Shown here one piece after another: positions 31,463-41,155 of a stretch of DNA of 64,000 bases. Where the stretch lies: the NCBI GenBank assembly GCA_905479975.1, contig CAJQOS010000022.1, positions 1 through 64,000 on the forward strand, read 5' to 3'. Positions within the stretch are counted from its first letter, which is position 1; each line of letters begins with the position of its first letter. This DNA is from an uncultured Puniceicoccaceae bacterium. GTDB taxonomy: Bacteria > Verrucomicrobiota > Verrucomicrobiia > Opitutales > Coraliomargaritaceae. The notes under the pieces are model-generated. The model had not been told where the DNA came from, made no database searches, and worked only from the letters and a program-made list of their open reading frames with translations. The position numbers and the translations under genes were made by a program.

Positions 31463-34207
31463 TTGTCATCCACCTCTTACATGTTGTTGAACTTTTCTGT
31501 TTTTACTCGTTTGAAACGACGCTTTGCGATTCTAGTGCTCTTAATCGGGGCGCTCGTGCCTATTGTGCGTGGGCAGGCGCCGTTGCTGACTGATCAGGTG
31601 GATGTGCTGGATGCGAATCAGCTGGTTGTTTTTGAATGGAAGATGAATGCCGCGGATCGGGCGTTGGGTGCGGGTCTCGCTGTGTTGGCGGAGGGCTTGT
31701 ATCGTGAGCTGTTGGAGGTGCCGGGGGTGGCTCCTGAGGAAATGGCGGAGTTGCAGGTTCAACTAGCCGCTTCGTTGATTGCGCAACGTCGTTTTGTGAC
31801 TGCTCGTTCTGTGCTGAAAACGGTGCCGGAGGCGGAGCAAACGGATGCATATCATCTTTATTTGGCAGTGTGTGCGTATGGGAGTGGTCGAAAGGTCGAT
31901 CAGGAGACTTTGAGGGGCGCACTTGGTCAGGTATCTGAGGCTGCGTTGAAGCCGGAGGATCTCCCTTGGTTATATGTGTTGCGCGGCTTGCGCGCGGAGC
32001 TTTCGGGGCGACCAGCGAAGGTGGCACCTGCTTTTCAAAAAGCGAAGGCGGCGGCCGTGTCGGAGGCACAGCGGGCGTTCTTCGATAGTTTGTTATTGCG
32101 CGAACAGATTTTGAAAACCCCATCAAGCGAGGTGCATGCGGCAGAGGTGCGTGTGCAATTTGAACTGTTGATGGGCACTGCGGCGGCGTATCCATATGCG
32201 AGGGAGTATGCGATTATCCTGCACAATCAGGGGCGTAGTGAGGAGGCGATTGAGCTGATTGCCCAAGAGTTGGCAAATGCGCGGTCTGGATATGGCAGCA
32301 GTCAACGTGAGCAGTTGCTGTTGTTGAAGGGGCTGTTATATGGGGCGGATACTTTAAGTGGACGTGATGCGTTGTGGGCGTTGGTGCGTGAGGGCAGAAA
32401 TCGCGATGTGATGGCCGTGGCGTTGCAGTTGCTAGTGCGTGCGAATGACTTGTCGGAGCGCGACGAACTGACTGACTTTTTGAATACCTTTATTCCGGAG
32501 CCTTTGATCGCGCAGCCCGATCCGCATCTTTTGTTGGGGCAGATGTGTTACATCCGCAGTCAACTGGCGTTGGTGCGAGCTGATAAAGTGCTCGCTGAGG
32601 CAGAATCACCAGCTGAGAAAGCCGCAGCGGAGGCTGTTGCGCGTCTGCTGCTTGCTAAGGCAGAGGAGGATGCGGGATTTTTGTTGGAGCAATTTCCTGG
32701 GTTGAATGAGATTACTAATGTGTATCGTTTGCTTGCATATGCGGCGTTGCAACGCACCCCAACTCAATATCGTGCAGCGGCGGATTTCTTGATCCAATTG
32801 CGTGATCAAACGGAAAGCTTGGAGGCTCGTCAGACACTGAACCGATTGATCGGGGATTGTTATTTTTTGAATAATGACTACCGCAATGCAGTCGATTTTT
32901 ATCAAGCTGCGCGCTATCGGGGCGTGGGGGTCGATCATGATGGGGAGCTCTTTCTGCGTTTGGTTACGGCGGAGGTGCGGAGTGGTCAGGTCGAGGCTGC
33001 GTTGCAGCAGATCGATGAGGCGGATTTTAGCGGGAGTATTTTGCCTGCGGATCGCTGGCGTGCGGAGTGGAATGTGGCTCTGGCCTTGCAGTCTGCTGGT
33101 GAGTTGGAGGCGGCGTTGAAGCGTGTGCGTTTAATCTTGGCCGATAATAGTGTGAAGAAGGTGTCGACTGCGTTGGAATTGCGCCTGCGCTGGCTGGAGG
33201 CGCGGTTGGCATTGATGGCAGGTGACACCGCGGGGGTATTGGAGCGGGTCGATGCATTGCTGGCACGGATAGTGTCGCTGCCGGAGGATGCTGAAGACCC
33301 TAGCTCTGCCGAAGTGCGTTTATTACGCACGGAAGTGTTGTTGTTGCGGGCGGATATATTGATTGGCTCGGGCGATTCGACGACGGGCATGGAGGTGTTG
33401 AGCGGGCTGCGCACCGGATATGCTGAGAGCTCGGCTGCGGAGCGTTCGTATCTCACGGAGGCGGATCACCAAGCATCGATTGGAGAATTTGAAGCGGCTC
33501 AAGCGACGCTGTTAGAGTTGGCCTCTCAGTATGAGTCCAGTGAATTGGCTCCGCAGGCATTGTTTGAGGCGGCTCTGTATTGTGAACGGCGTGGGCCTGA
33601 GCATTTTGCGGCGGCGGTGCGTGTGCATCATGATCTGACGGTGCGCTACCCGACTGATACGCTGTTTTTTGCGGCACGCTTGAAGCAGGGAGACTTACTG
33701 CGACAGATGAACGATTTTGCAGGTGCGCAGATTATATATGAGGATTTGATCCATTCTTTTCCCGAGCATCCACGTCGTTATGTGGCAGAGTTATCGCGTG
33801 CGGATTGTATGCTGGCTCTGGCCAAGGATAATGAAGAGCAGTTGAAGGACGTGGCGTTGGCGCTGGAGCGGTTGATGGATATGCCGAATCTGCCGATCAA
33901 TTTTCAGGCGGAGGTGGGCTATAAATGGGGTTTTGCGCTGATGCAGCGTGGTGCGTTCGCTGAGGCGCAGAAGATCTTTGCGCTACGAACCAGCGGGTTC
34001 TTGCTGGATGGTGAGAATGCGATACGCTTGGGCGCGACTGGCCGCTACTGGATGTCACGGACATTGCTAGAGCTGGGCGCCGGACTCGAAGCGAGCGGGG
34101 AGTTGGCTGAGGCGCGCCGCGTGTATCGCAAAATGGTGGCTTATAATCTTCCCGGTCGAAACCTTGCGCAGTCGCGCGCCAACCGATTACCAGTTGTCGA
34201 AGAGTAG
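31463..34207 (+). CDS. Large exported TPR-repeat protein
   Basis: Signal-like RRFAILVLLIGALVPIVRGQA; repeated TPR-type helices; directly upstream of exbB/exbD-like genes. Confidence 0.75.
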   Translation: MSSTSYMLLNFSVFTRLKRRFAILVLLIGALVPIVRGQAPLLTDQVDVLDANQLVVFEWKMNAADRALGAGLAVLAEGLYRELLEVPGVAPEEMAELQVQLAASLIAQRRFVTARSVLKTVPEAEQTDAYHLYLAVCAYGSGRKVDQETLRGALGQVSEAALKPEDLPWLYVLRGLRAELSGRPAKVAPAFQKAKAAAVSEAQRAFFDSLLLREQILKTPSSEVHAAEVRVQFELLMGTAAAYPYAREYAIILHNQGRSEEAIELIAQELANARSGYGSSQREQLLLLKGLLYGADTLSGRDALWALVREGRNRDVMAVALQLLVRANDLSERDELTDFLNTFIPEPLIAQPDPHLLLGQMCYIRSQLALVRADKVLAEAESPAEKAAAEAVARLLLAKAEEDAGFLLEQFPGLNEITNVYRLLAYAALQRTPTQYRAAADFLIQLRDQTESLEARQTLNRLIGDCYFLNNDYRNAVDFYQAARYRGVGVDHDGELFLRLVTAEVRSGQVEAALQQIDEADFSGSILPADRWRAEWNVALALQSAGELEAALKRVRLILADNSVKKVSTALELRLRWLEARLALMAGDTAGVLERVDALLARIVSLPEDAEDPSSAEVRLLRTEVLLLRADILIGSGDSTTGMEVLSGLRTGYAESSAAERSYLTEADHQASIGEFEAAQATLLELASQYESSELAPQALFEAALYCERRGPEHFAAAVRVHHDLTVRYPTDTLFFAARLKQGDLLRQMNDFAGAQIIYEDLIHSFPEHPRRYVAELSRADCMLALAKDNEEQLKDVALALERLMDMPNLPINFQAEVGYKWGFALMQRGAFAEAQKIFALRTSGFLLDGENAIRLGATGRYWMSRTLLELGAGLEASGELAEARRVYRKMVAYNLPGRNLAQSRANRLPVVEE

Positions 34208-34239
34208 GGCGGCCTCTATCAATTTAGAAAAATCATTTC

Positions 34240-34890
34240 ATGGATTACTTGCAACATACATTCATTCTACAGGGCGGGCCAGTTATGTATCCGCTGCTTT
34301 TCGTGAGCCTGCTGGGCTTTGTGCTGTTTATTGAGCGCGCGTTGTTTCTGCATAAGGGGCAGGTTGGCACGGAGGATTTTCTGAGCGGTATTAAGAATTT
34401 AGTGAGTAAAAAGCGCCTGGTTGAGGCCTTGACGCTCTGTGAGGATACGCCGGGGCCGATGGCGCGTATCGTGAAATCCGCGTTGCTGCATTCTAGTGAA
34501 TCGAGTGCGAGTATCCGCTCGACGATTCAGTCTGCGGCGATTGTCGAAATTCCAGTGTTGGAGCGGCGGATCGGCACGATTGCCGCGTTGGCTCGGGTGG
34601 CACCTTTGTTGGGCTTTTTGGGCACTGTGATTGCTGCGCTTCAGGCGCTCTATCACCTAGAGGCGGCGAATGGGAATAGTGGAGAGTTTAGCCGTTTATT
34701 GGCTGAGGCGTTGATCACTTCGGCTTCGGGGCTTGCGATTGCGGTCATGGCGACCTTGGCGCACCACTTCCTCTGTGGCCGTGTACGTGCGGTGGTGCAT
34801 GATTTCGAATGGGTTGGGCACAACATTCACGAGTTTTTGACGGTTGAGGCCGAGAAAGAGGCTGAGCCAGTTGAAGGAGGAGACGCATAA
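34240..34890 (+). CDS. MotA/TolQ/ExbB proton channel family protein
   Basis: GGPVMYPLLFVSLLGFVLFIERALFL, RIGTIAALARVAPLLGFLGTVIAALQAL, EALITSASGLAIAVMATLAHHFL. Confidence 0.92.
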   Translation: MDYLQHTFILQGGPVMYPLLFVSLLGFVLFIERALFLHKGQVGTEDFLSGIKNLVSKKRLVEALTLCEDTPGPMARIVKSALLHSSESSASIRSTIQSAAIVEIPVLERRIGTIAALARVAPLLGFLGTVIAALQALYHLEAANGNSGEFSRLLAEALITSASGLAIAVMATLAHHFLCGRVRAVVHDFEWVGHNIHEFLTVEAEKEAEPVEGGDA

Positions 34891-34893
34891 CGC

Positions 34894-35439
34894 ATGAGTG
34901 CGCGTGAAGAGAAGAGCGGGAGCGATCTCGTGAGCTCGGTCGGCGAATTTACTGCGTCGTTCGGCCTGCTGGAGCGCCTGAAGCGGCCAGAAATCAAGGT
35001 CGATGTCATTCCCGTGCTGGATCTGATGGTGCTGGCGCTGTTGATCAGCCTGTTGTTTACACGATTTGTGATGCTGCCTGGTGTGCGGGTGAATTTGCCG
35101 GAGACGGAGCTGCGTATGCAGCATGATGCTTCGGAGGTCGCAGTGTTAACTATCGGCAATCAAGGGATGCTGTTTTTTGCGGGAAGTGTGTATGAGCACA
35201 GCTCAATTGAACGGGCATTTCGAAAGCACCTTGAGGATAGCGACGAACAGGCGTCAATTTTACTGGTAAAAGCGGAGGCTTCGATGGAGTTGCAGTTGTT
35301 TTTGGATCTTTGCCGCATGGCTCAGACCGCTGGATTTGATGAGGTGCAAATTGCGGGCGATCAGGTGGAGGCACCTTTGGATCTGATCCCTGGAGATTCG
35401 CTTCAGCAGGGTAGTAATGTGGTGTTTCCTGTGCTGTGA
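34894..35439 (+). CDS. ExbD/TolR biopolymer transport protein
   Basis: PEIKVDVIPVLDLMVLALLISLLFTRFVMLPGVRVNLPE. Confidence 0.9.
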   Translation: MSAREEKSGSDLVSSVGEFTASFGLLERLKRPEIKVDVIPVLDLMVLALLISLLFTRFVMLPGVRVNLPETELRMQHDASEVAVLTIGNQGMLFFAGSVYEHSSIERAFRKHLEDSDEQASILLVKAEASMELQLFLDLCRMAQTAGFDEVQIAGDQVEAPLDLIPGDSLQQGSNVVFPVL

Positions 35440-36209
35440 TGCCGAATGCGACCCAGCAACCAACGAGTGCGACGCATCGCTCGCAAAAAATGATCTCGCC
35501 GCTATTGCGTGTAGGGTTGTTGCTTGGGGTGGCGCTGCACCTTGCTGGGTTCTTGATTTTCCGTGTGGTCTCCAGTCCGTTGCCGGATCGAGCGGAGGCG
35601 CGTCCTTATGTGGCGTATGTTTCGGCAGGCTCGTTGGCGAGTGACCGGGAGTTAGAGGAGCAGGCAGAGTTGTTTGATTCAGCGCCATTGTTTATCCCGA
35701 CTCGTTGGAATGCCTCGCAGCTGACTTTTGTTGAGTCGGGGGATGTGTTGCGTGAGCAGTTCCCTGAGTTTGAACCTAACATTGAGCTACAGCGCGAGTT
35801 GCAACCGTCGAGCTTTCTGGTGGTTGAGAGTGCTCAAGTTGATGATCCGCTCGATTTGTTGGCGTCGCGGTTTTGGCGCTTTTTCTCAGGTTTTGCGGAA
35901 TCTGCGGTGCCAGTTGTCGCATTTGAGGATGAGCCTCCAGTGGCCGAGGTCTCTGTGGTGGGTCAGTCGTCGATGCAGCCGCTGTCGATTCCTGCGGAGC
36001 TGGATTATACGACCGCATCGCCTGTAACTCGGCCTGTTTTATATTATATACGCATGTCGGGGAGTGGTGCGGCGCTGAGTGCGCCGACGCTCGGGCAGTC
36101 CTCTGGTAATGAGGTCTTTGACTTGGCTGCGTTGAAATGGTTGCGCACTCCAGAGGTGCAGGGCTTGTTGCCGAAGGGGTATTTGTCAATTAAGGTGTTT
36201 CCTTGGTAG
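35439..36209 (+). CDS. TonB-like protein (single N-terminal TM, periplasmic C-terminus)
   Basis: Start overlaps exbD stop (TGATG); ISPLLRVGLLLGVALHLAGFLIF TM helix; operon position after ExbB/ExbD. Confidence 0.55.
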   Translation: MPNATQQPTSATHRSQKMISPLLRVGLLLGVALHLAGFLIFRVVSSPLPDRAEARPYVAYVSAGSLASDRELEEQAELFDSAPLFIPTRWNASQLTFVESGDVLREQFPEFEPNIELQRELQPSSFLVVESAQVDDPLDLLASRFWRFFSGFAESAVPVVAFEDEPPVAEVSVVGQSSMQPLSIPAELDYTTASPVTRPVLYYIRMSGSGAALSAPTLGQSSGNEVFDLAALKWLRTPEVQGLLPKGYLSIKVFPW

Positions 36210-36273
36210 TCATTGATGGTTCGTTAACTTCGCGGTTGCGAACGTGACGATCCGGGCAATAAATGAATCTATT

Positions 36274-36780
36274 ATGTGTAACGAATCTCAGCCATCTGAC
36301 GCTCCTGTGCCTTGCGAGACTGCCATGTTGTGCCAGTTGGAGGCCTTAACTGAATCGTGGGCTGAGCGTCCGTCGTGGGATACTTACTTTATGGCGACGG
36401 CCTTGCTGATGGCCTCGCGGTCCAGTTGTGAGCGGCTGCATGTCGGCTGCGTGATCGTTTCCGGTGGTTCGCAGAAGAATCGTATCATCGCTGCAGGGTA
36501 TAATGGTTTTCTGCCTGGCGCACCGCATGCGTCACGCGTGCGCGACGGGCATGAGCAAGCGACGGTGCATGCCGAGCAAAATGCGATTTGTGATGCGGCG
36601 CGGCGCGGTGTGTCGCTCGAAGGGGCGACGGTGTATGTTACGCATTTTCCGTGTATTAACTGCGCCAAGATCCTCGCTGCGGCAGGGATCAGTTGCATCA
36701 AGTATCACCGTGATTATCGTAATGATGAGCTGGTGAAGGATATTCTCACTGAGAGTGGGGTTCGCCTCGGGCAGTTGTAG
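36274..36780 (+). CDS. Deoxycytidylate (dCMP) deaminase family protein
   Basis: TVHAEQNAICDAARRGVSLEGATVYVTHFPCINCAKILAAAGI (HAE...PCxxC). Confidence 0.9.
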   Translation: MCNESQPSDAPVPCETAMLCQLEALTESWAERPSWDTYFMATALLMASRSSCERLHVGCVIVSGGSQKNRIIAAGYNGFLPGAPHASRVRDGHEQATVHAEQNAICDAARRGVSLEGATVYVTHFPCINCAKILAAAGISCIKYHRDYRNDELVKDILTESGVRLGQL

Positions 36781-36793
36781 TTTCAGTATTGTT

Positions 36794-37366
36794 ATGCGTT
36801 TAATTCCAGATGGTGGTCAGAAGGGGGAGGAGCGGCATCTCGCCGGTTCTTTGTTGGTGGCGCATCCATCGCTGTTGGATCCCCAATTTAAGCGCGCAGT
36901 CGTGTTGTTGACCGCGCATTCGGACGAGGGATCATTAGGGGTGATCGTGAATCGACCGCTCTATCAGACGCTGGGGCAGTATGATTCGGAGCTCGTTGGC
37001 TCTGAGTTTGCCGATGTGCCGCTCTATGAGGGCGGTCCGGTGGGGAGTGACCAGATGGTGCTGGTGGCATGGAAGTGGGCCAGCGAGGATGGCACTTTTA
37101 AGCTGTATTTTGGGATTGATGAGGAGAAGGCGCGCCAAATCCTACAGGATGATCCTGAATTCGAACTGCGTGGCTTTATCGGGCACTCTGGATGGGGGGA
37201 AGGTCAACTGGAGGGCGAAATTGAGACCTCTAGTTGGGTGGTATCTCCGTTGAACCCTGATTTAGAGGAGAAAGAGGGGGTGACGGCTTGGCGCTCGATT
37301 CTTTCTCAAATCGGGCCTGAAATGCGCTTACTCGCGGAGGAGCCAGACGATCTTTCAGTGAACTGA
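36794..37366 (+). CDS. YqgE/AlgH family protein
   Basis: LAGSLLVAHPSLLDPQFKRAVVLLTAHSDEGSLGVIVNRPL, YEGGPVGSDQ, FIGHSGWGEGQLEGEI. Confidence 0.93.
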   Translation: MRLIPDGGQKGEERHLAGSLLVAHPSLLDPQFKRAVVLLTAHSDEGSLGVIVNRPLYQTLGQYDSELVGSEFADVPLYEGGPVGSDQMVLVAWKWASEDGTFKLYFGIDEEKARQILQDDPEFELRGFIGHSGWGEGQLEGEIETSSWVVSPLNPDLEEKEGVTAWRSILSQIGPEMRLLAEEPDDLSVN

Positions 37367-37447
37367 AATTAACAGACTTATTTCCGCCTTTGCCATTGAC
37401 AGGGGGAAGCCTCGACCTTTTTTTCTCCAATTCTCTCTTTTCTTGTT

Positions 37448-37573
37448 ATGAAAGTTGTATCTTCTCTTAAATCTCTCAAAAACCGTCACCCGGACTGTCA
37501 AGTAGTTCGCCGCAAGGGACGTGTTTACGTAATCTGCAAGTCTAACCCTCGCTTTAAAGCGCGTCAGGGATAG
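37448..37573 (+). CDS. rpmJ: Ribosomal protein L36, C-minus (YkgO-like) type
   Basis: My translation: [41 protein letters not shown], stop; below the ORF-track length cutoff. Confidence 0.93.
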   Translation: MKVVSSLKSLKNRHPDCQVVRRKGRVYVICKSNPRFKARQG

Positions 37574-37595
37574 CTCAAACCTTTAGGACTTTACC

Positions 37596-37841
37596 GTGAA
37601 AGCTGATATTCATCCAAAGCTCAATCCTGTTGCATTCGTCGATGTCTCGACAGGCACTAAATATCTGACTCGCTCCACTATGCGTGGTAGCAAGACTGAA
37701 ACAATCGATGGCGTTGATTACCAAGTGGTAATTTGCGACATTACTGCCGATTCGCACCCCGCCTTCACTGGTGAGAAGCGTTTCGTCGATACCGCTGGCC
37801 GCGTCGAAAAGTTCCAGAACAAGTTCACTCGCCGTCGCTAA
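37596..37841 (+). CDS. rpmE2: Ribosomal protein L31 type B
   Basis: MKADIHPKLNPVAFVDVSTGTKYLTRSTM..DSHPAFTGEKRFVDTAGRVEKFQNKF. Confidence 0.95.
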   Translation: MKADIHPKLNPVAFVDVSTGTKYLTRSTMRGSKTETIDGVDYQVVICDITADSHPAFTGEKRFVDTAGRVEKFQNKFTRRR

Positions 37842-37873
37842 GACACGAGTCGATCTCAGATCTAAATTTCAAC

Positions 37874-37909
37874 AAAGCCCACTGCGTCATGCAGTGGGCT
37901 TTCTTTTTT
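37874..37909 (+). terminator. Intrinsic terminator after rpmJ-rpmE2
   Basis: AAAGCCCACTGC-GTCAT-GCAGTGGGCTTTcttttttc. Confidence 0.88.
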
Positions 37910-37985
37910 CTATCTCGTAGTCGAGTTCCTTTAGGTGCTCGGCCGATTGGGCGTTTGATACCGTTTCCTCTCATTGGGTGGCCAC

Positions 37986-39665
37986 CTACTGGAGTGTCAT
38001 CAGTCCTGCTGCGATTGCGCTGATGATGACGAGTGGCGGCAGCCACATCGCGGTTCGGCTGTGTAGTCGCTCCGAACGATGATGGAGCCATAACAATGTG
38101 GCGAAGTAGGCGGCCAGTGTGGCGTAGCTCAGTGAGGGGGGGAACCCTTCGCTCGGTAAAATCGCTCCGGGGATTTGTGCGCTGTAAATCACGGCATGAT
38201 CCATCAGGAAGATGACGACCCACGCTGAGTGGTTGAGGAATTCGGCCACGGATGGCAGCAGTGCCGTGGCGCAGGCGAGGGAGATGACGCCGCCGCTGAT
38301 CGCGATGGCGACCAAATTGACCAGCAACATATTCAGTAGAATCGCACCGGGTGCGATAAACTCGAAAAGTCCCGCGCTGAGCGGGGTGCTGGCCAGCCAT
38401 GCGGAAAAGCTGATGGCAAAGAGCATGAGGACTTGATCGACCGCCCAGGCAAAGACGCGTTGGCGGCGGTTCCAGTTCTCTTCGGGCAGCCAACGGTAGG
38501 GATGGAGGCGGCGTGTTAAGCGCTCGTGCAGCGGTAGGCCGAAGAGTAAAATGCTGGCGACGACTGTGTAGGAAAGTTGAAAGCCGAGGCTCCATAACTG
38601 GTTCGGATTGATCATGAGCACGAAAATCGCAGAGCCGACTAAAGCAGCAAAGGGCGAGCGTTGACGTTGAAGAGCGTAACTGAGCCAGAAAAAAGTCGCC
38701 ATTTGGAAGGCGCGCATTGCCGAGGGCGAGGCTCCGGTGATTTCAACATACAGGTAGAGGAGCGGCAGTCCGATGAATGGACGGAGCACCTGCGGCACGC
38801 GAATCAGGAGTAGGAATTGTGCAATGACGGCGGCGATCACGCCGATGTGTAGGCCGCTGATTGCGAAGAAGTGCATGGTGCCAGTCATACGGTAACGCTC
38901 GATCTGCGCTTTGGTGAGTTCGATTTTACGCCCGAGTAGCATGGCGACGTAAACATTCGGTAGCTCCGAGTCTGCGGGTGCGCCGAGGCGTAGCGTCTCT
39001 TGAAAGCGCGCGTTCATCGCAGTGCAAAATTGATCAAATGCTGCGGGCGCACGGATCGTGTGGAGTTCGCCGGTTCGATCGAAGCGATAATGCACGCCGA
39101 TATCCTTGAGATAGGCATCGAAATCGTTGCTCTCAGATTCGCGAGCAAGCGGTTGAATCGGGGTGAGCACGCCAGTCGTCTGAATCTGTAATCCACGTTG
39201 AAGGTTGAGAGCTGATTCTTCCGTCGGCTCAGTCGCTGTGGGTAACTTCATTTTGAAGTAGAGCTGGTCGCCCGGATGTATGCGACTGGTGGCAGGCGCA
39301 GTGAGCACGCGGGCGATTCCGCTGGGCTTGCCGTAGCGTTCGCCGGGCTGCATGACGCGCACGATTTCGAGAGATAGCTGCGCTTCGCGTTCGGGGAGCG
39401 CCAGATGGTCCGGGTGCGGTGTCGCAGGGAGGCGAATTTGGCCATACGCCCAGAAGCAGCAGCTAGCACTGATTGCGAAGCACAGCATCCATCGCTTGCG
39501 GGGCCTTTTGGTGCGCGTGAGCAGCAGCGTGGAGAGGCTCCCAATACAGGCGGCAGAGAGGAGGAGTGGCAGTGGGGCGTTGAGGTGACGTGCCAAAGTC
39601 GTCCCGAGTAGCAGTGCGATGAGCAGCGGTAGCATCGGAGCTCGGGCTAGAGTCGTTATTTGCAT
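37986..39665 (-). CDS. ComEC/Rec2 family competence membrane protein (no C-terminal MBL domain)
   Basis: MTGTMHFFAISGLHIGVIAAVIAQFLL, ITGASPSAMRAFQMATFFWLSYALQRQRSPFAALVGSAI. Confidence 0.88.
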   Translation of the reverse strand: MQITTLARAPMLPLLIALLLGTTLARHLNAPLPLLLSAACIGSLSTLLLTRTKRPRKRWMLCFAISASCCFWAYGQIRLPATPHPDHLALPEREAQLSLEIVRVMQPGERYGKPSGIARVLTAPATSRIHPGDQLYFKMKLPTATEPTEESALNLQRGLQIQTTGVLTPIQPLARESESNDFDAYLKDIGVHYRFDRTGELHTIRAPAAFDQFCTAMNARFQETLRLGAPADSELPNVYVAMLLGRKIELTKAQIERYRMTGTMHFFAISGLHIGVIAAVIAQFLLLIRVPQVLRPFIGLPLLYLYVEITGASPSAMRAFQMATFFWLSYALQRQRSPFAALVGSAIFVLMINPNQLWSLGFQLSYTVVASILLFGLPLHERLTRRLHPYRWLPEENWNRRQRVFAWAVDQVLMLFAISFSAWLASTPLSAGLFEFIAPGAILLNMLLVNLVAIAISGGVISLACATALLPSVAEFLNHSAWVVIFLMDHAVIYSAQIPGAILPSEGFPPSLSYATLAAYFATLLWLHHRSERLHSRTAMWLPPLVIISAIAAGLMTLQ

Positions 39666-39771
39666 TCGGGGAAATGGAGTGCGCTTCGCTTTGGTTCGAG
39701 AGCGTTAGCCTGAATCTGTTCCTTTACATTCTAACTTGCAAGGCTGCGTTGTGCCTCCGATGGTAGCTGCG

Positions 39772-41124
39772 ATGTCTGCAAATATCGAACAGGCCGGTTT
39801 TTTTGATGCCGAGAAGGACACTCCCGAGGGCTCGGTGTTGCGCCCGTTGGCGGTGCGCATGCGTCCGCAGGATTTGGGCGAGATCATCGGGCAGGATCAT
39901 ATTGTGGGCGAGGGCTGTTTGCTGCCGCGTTTGATTCAGGCAGATAACTTTGGCAGTTTGATTTTTTACGGCCCTCCGGGGTGTGGCAAAACCTCGATGG
40001 CCGAGGTGATTGCCGCCGAGACACAGAGCAAATTCGTGCGGATCAATGCGGTGCTCTCAAATGTTGCTGAGATGCGGGATATCTTGCGCATGGCACGCTA
40101 CGAGCCGCAGAAACGCACGATCCTCTTTATTGATGAGATCCATCGCTTTAATAAATCTCAGCAGGATTTACTCTTACCCGATGTCGAAGCGGGTAATATT
40201 CGTCTCATTGGGGCGACGACACATAATCCCGGTTTTTATGTGAATCCGCCGCTGCTGAGTCGTAGCCATTTGTTTCGGCTGGAGCCAGTGGATACCGAGT
40301 CCGTTGCGATCGTCTTGGAGCGTGCGCTGCTGGATGCGGAGCGTGGCTTAGGCACTCATCGCTGCACCGCAGAGGCTGCGGTGTATCAGGCAGTTGCTGA
40401 CTTTTCCGGCGGCGACTTGCGCCGTGCGCTCAATGCCATGGAGACGTTGGTGCTCAGCCAGCCCTTGGGCTCGCATATTGACGCCGATGCGGTGGAGGTC
40501 TTTGCCCGCGAGCGACAGATCCGCTATGATCGGGACGAGGACGAGCATTATGATCATGCCTCGGCGATGATTAAGAGCATCCGTGGTTCGGATCCTGACG
40601 CGGCGCTGTATTGGACATTTAAGATGCTGCAGGGCGGGGAAGATCCGCGCTATATCGCGCGGCGTTTGACGATTTTAGCGTCTGAGGATGTTGGCCTCGC
40701 CAATTCTCATGCGCTGACTGTGGCCGTGGCCGCGTTTGAGGCAGCTGAGAAAGTCGGCATGCCGGAGTGTGAGTATAATATCGCGCATGCGGTGCTCTAT
40801 TTAGCGACTTCGCCGAAAAGTAATTCGGTGACGAAGGCGATGCATGCGGTCAAAAAGTCGCTGCGAGACAGTCCGATTCAAGCGGTGCCGCTCTGGTTGC
40901 GCGACGCGCATACCAAGACCAATAAGGCGCTCGGCCATGGCGACGGCTATCTTTACAGCCACGATTATCCGTCTGGTATCTCTGGTCAGGAGTTTATGCT
41001 CGATCCGCAACAGTTCTATGTGCCCGGGCATTCGGGCGCGGAAGCTGCTACGGCGCAACGCCTCGAACGGTTAAAAAAACTTAAAGTTGCAATTCAGCAG
41101 AACCAGAGTTCAGCGAGTGATTGA
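39772..41124 (+). CDS. rarA: Replication-associated recombination protein A (MgsA/RarA AAA ATPase)
   Basis: PLAVRMRPQDLGEIIGQDHIVGEG, FYGPPGCGKTSMAEVIA, ILFIDEIHRFNKSQQDLLLPDVEAGNIRLIGATTHNPGFYVNPPLLSRSHLF. Confidence 0.95.
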   Translation: MSANIEQAGFFDAEKDTPEGSVLRPLAVRMRPQDLGEIIGQDHIVGEGCLLPRLIQADNFGSLIFYGPPGCGKTSMAEVIAAETQSKFVRINAVLSNVAEMRDILRMARYEPQKRTILFIDEIHRFNKSQQDLLLPDVEAGNIRLIGATTHNPGFYVNPPLLSRSHLFRLEPVDTESVAIVLERALLDAERGLGTHRCTAEAAVYQAVADFSGGDLRRALNAMETLVLSQPLGSHIDADAVEVFARERQIRYDRDEDEHYDHASAMIKSIRGSDPDAALYWTFKMLQGGEDPRYIARRLTILASEDVGLANSHALTVAVAAFEAAEKVGMPECEYNIAHAVLYLATSPKSNSVTKAMHAVKKSLRDSPIQAVPLWLRDAHTKTNKALGHGDGYLYSHDYPSGISGQEFMLDPQQFYVPGHSGAEAATAQRLERLKKLKVAIQQNQSSASD

Positions 41125-41155
41125 TCTCTGGCACGTTCATCCCTATGTTAGATCT

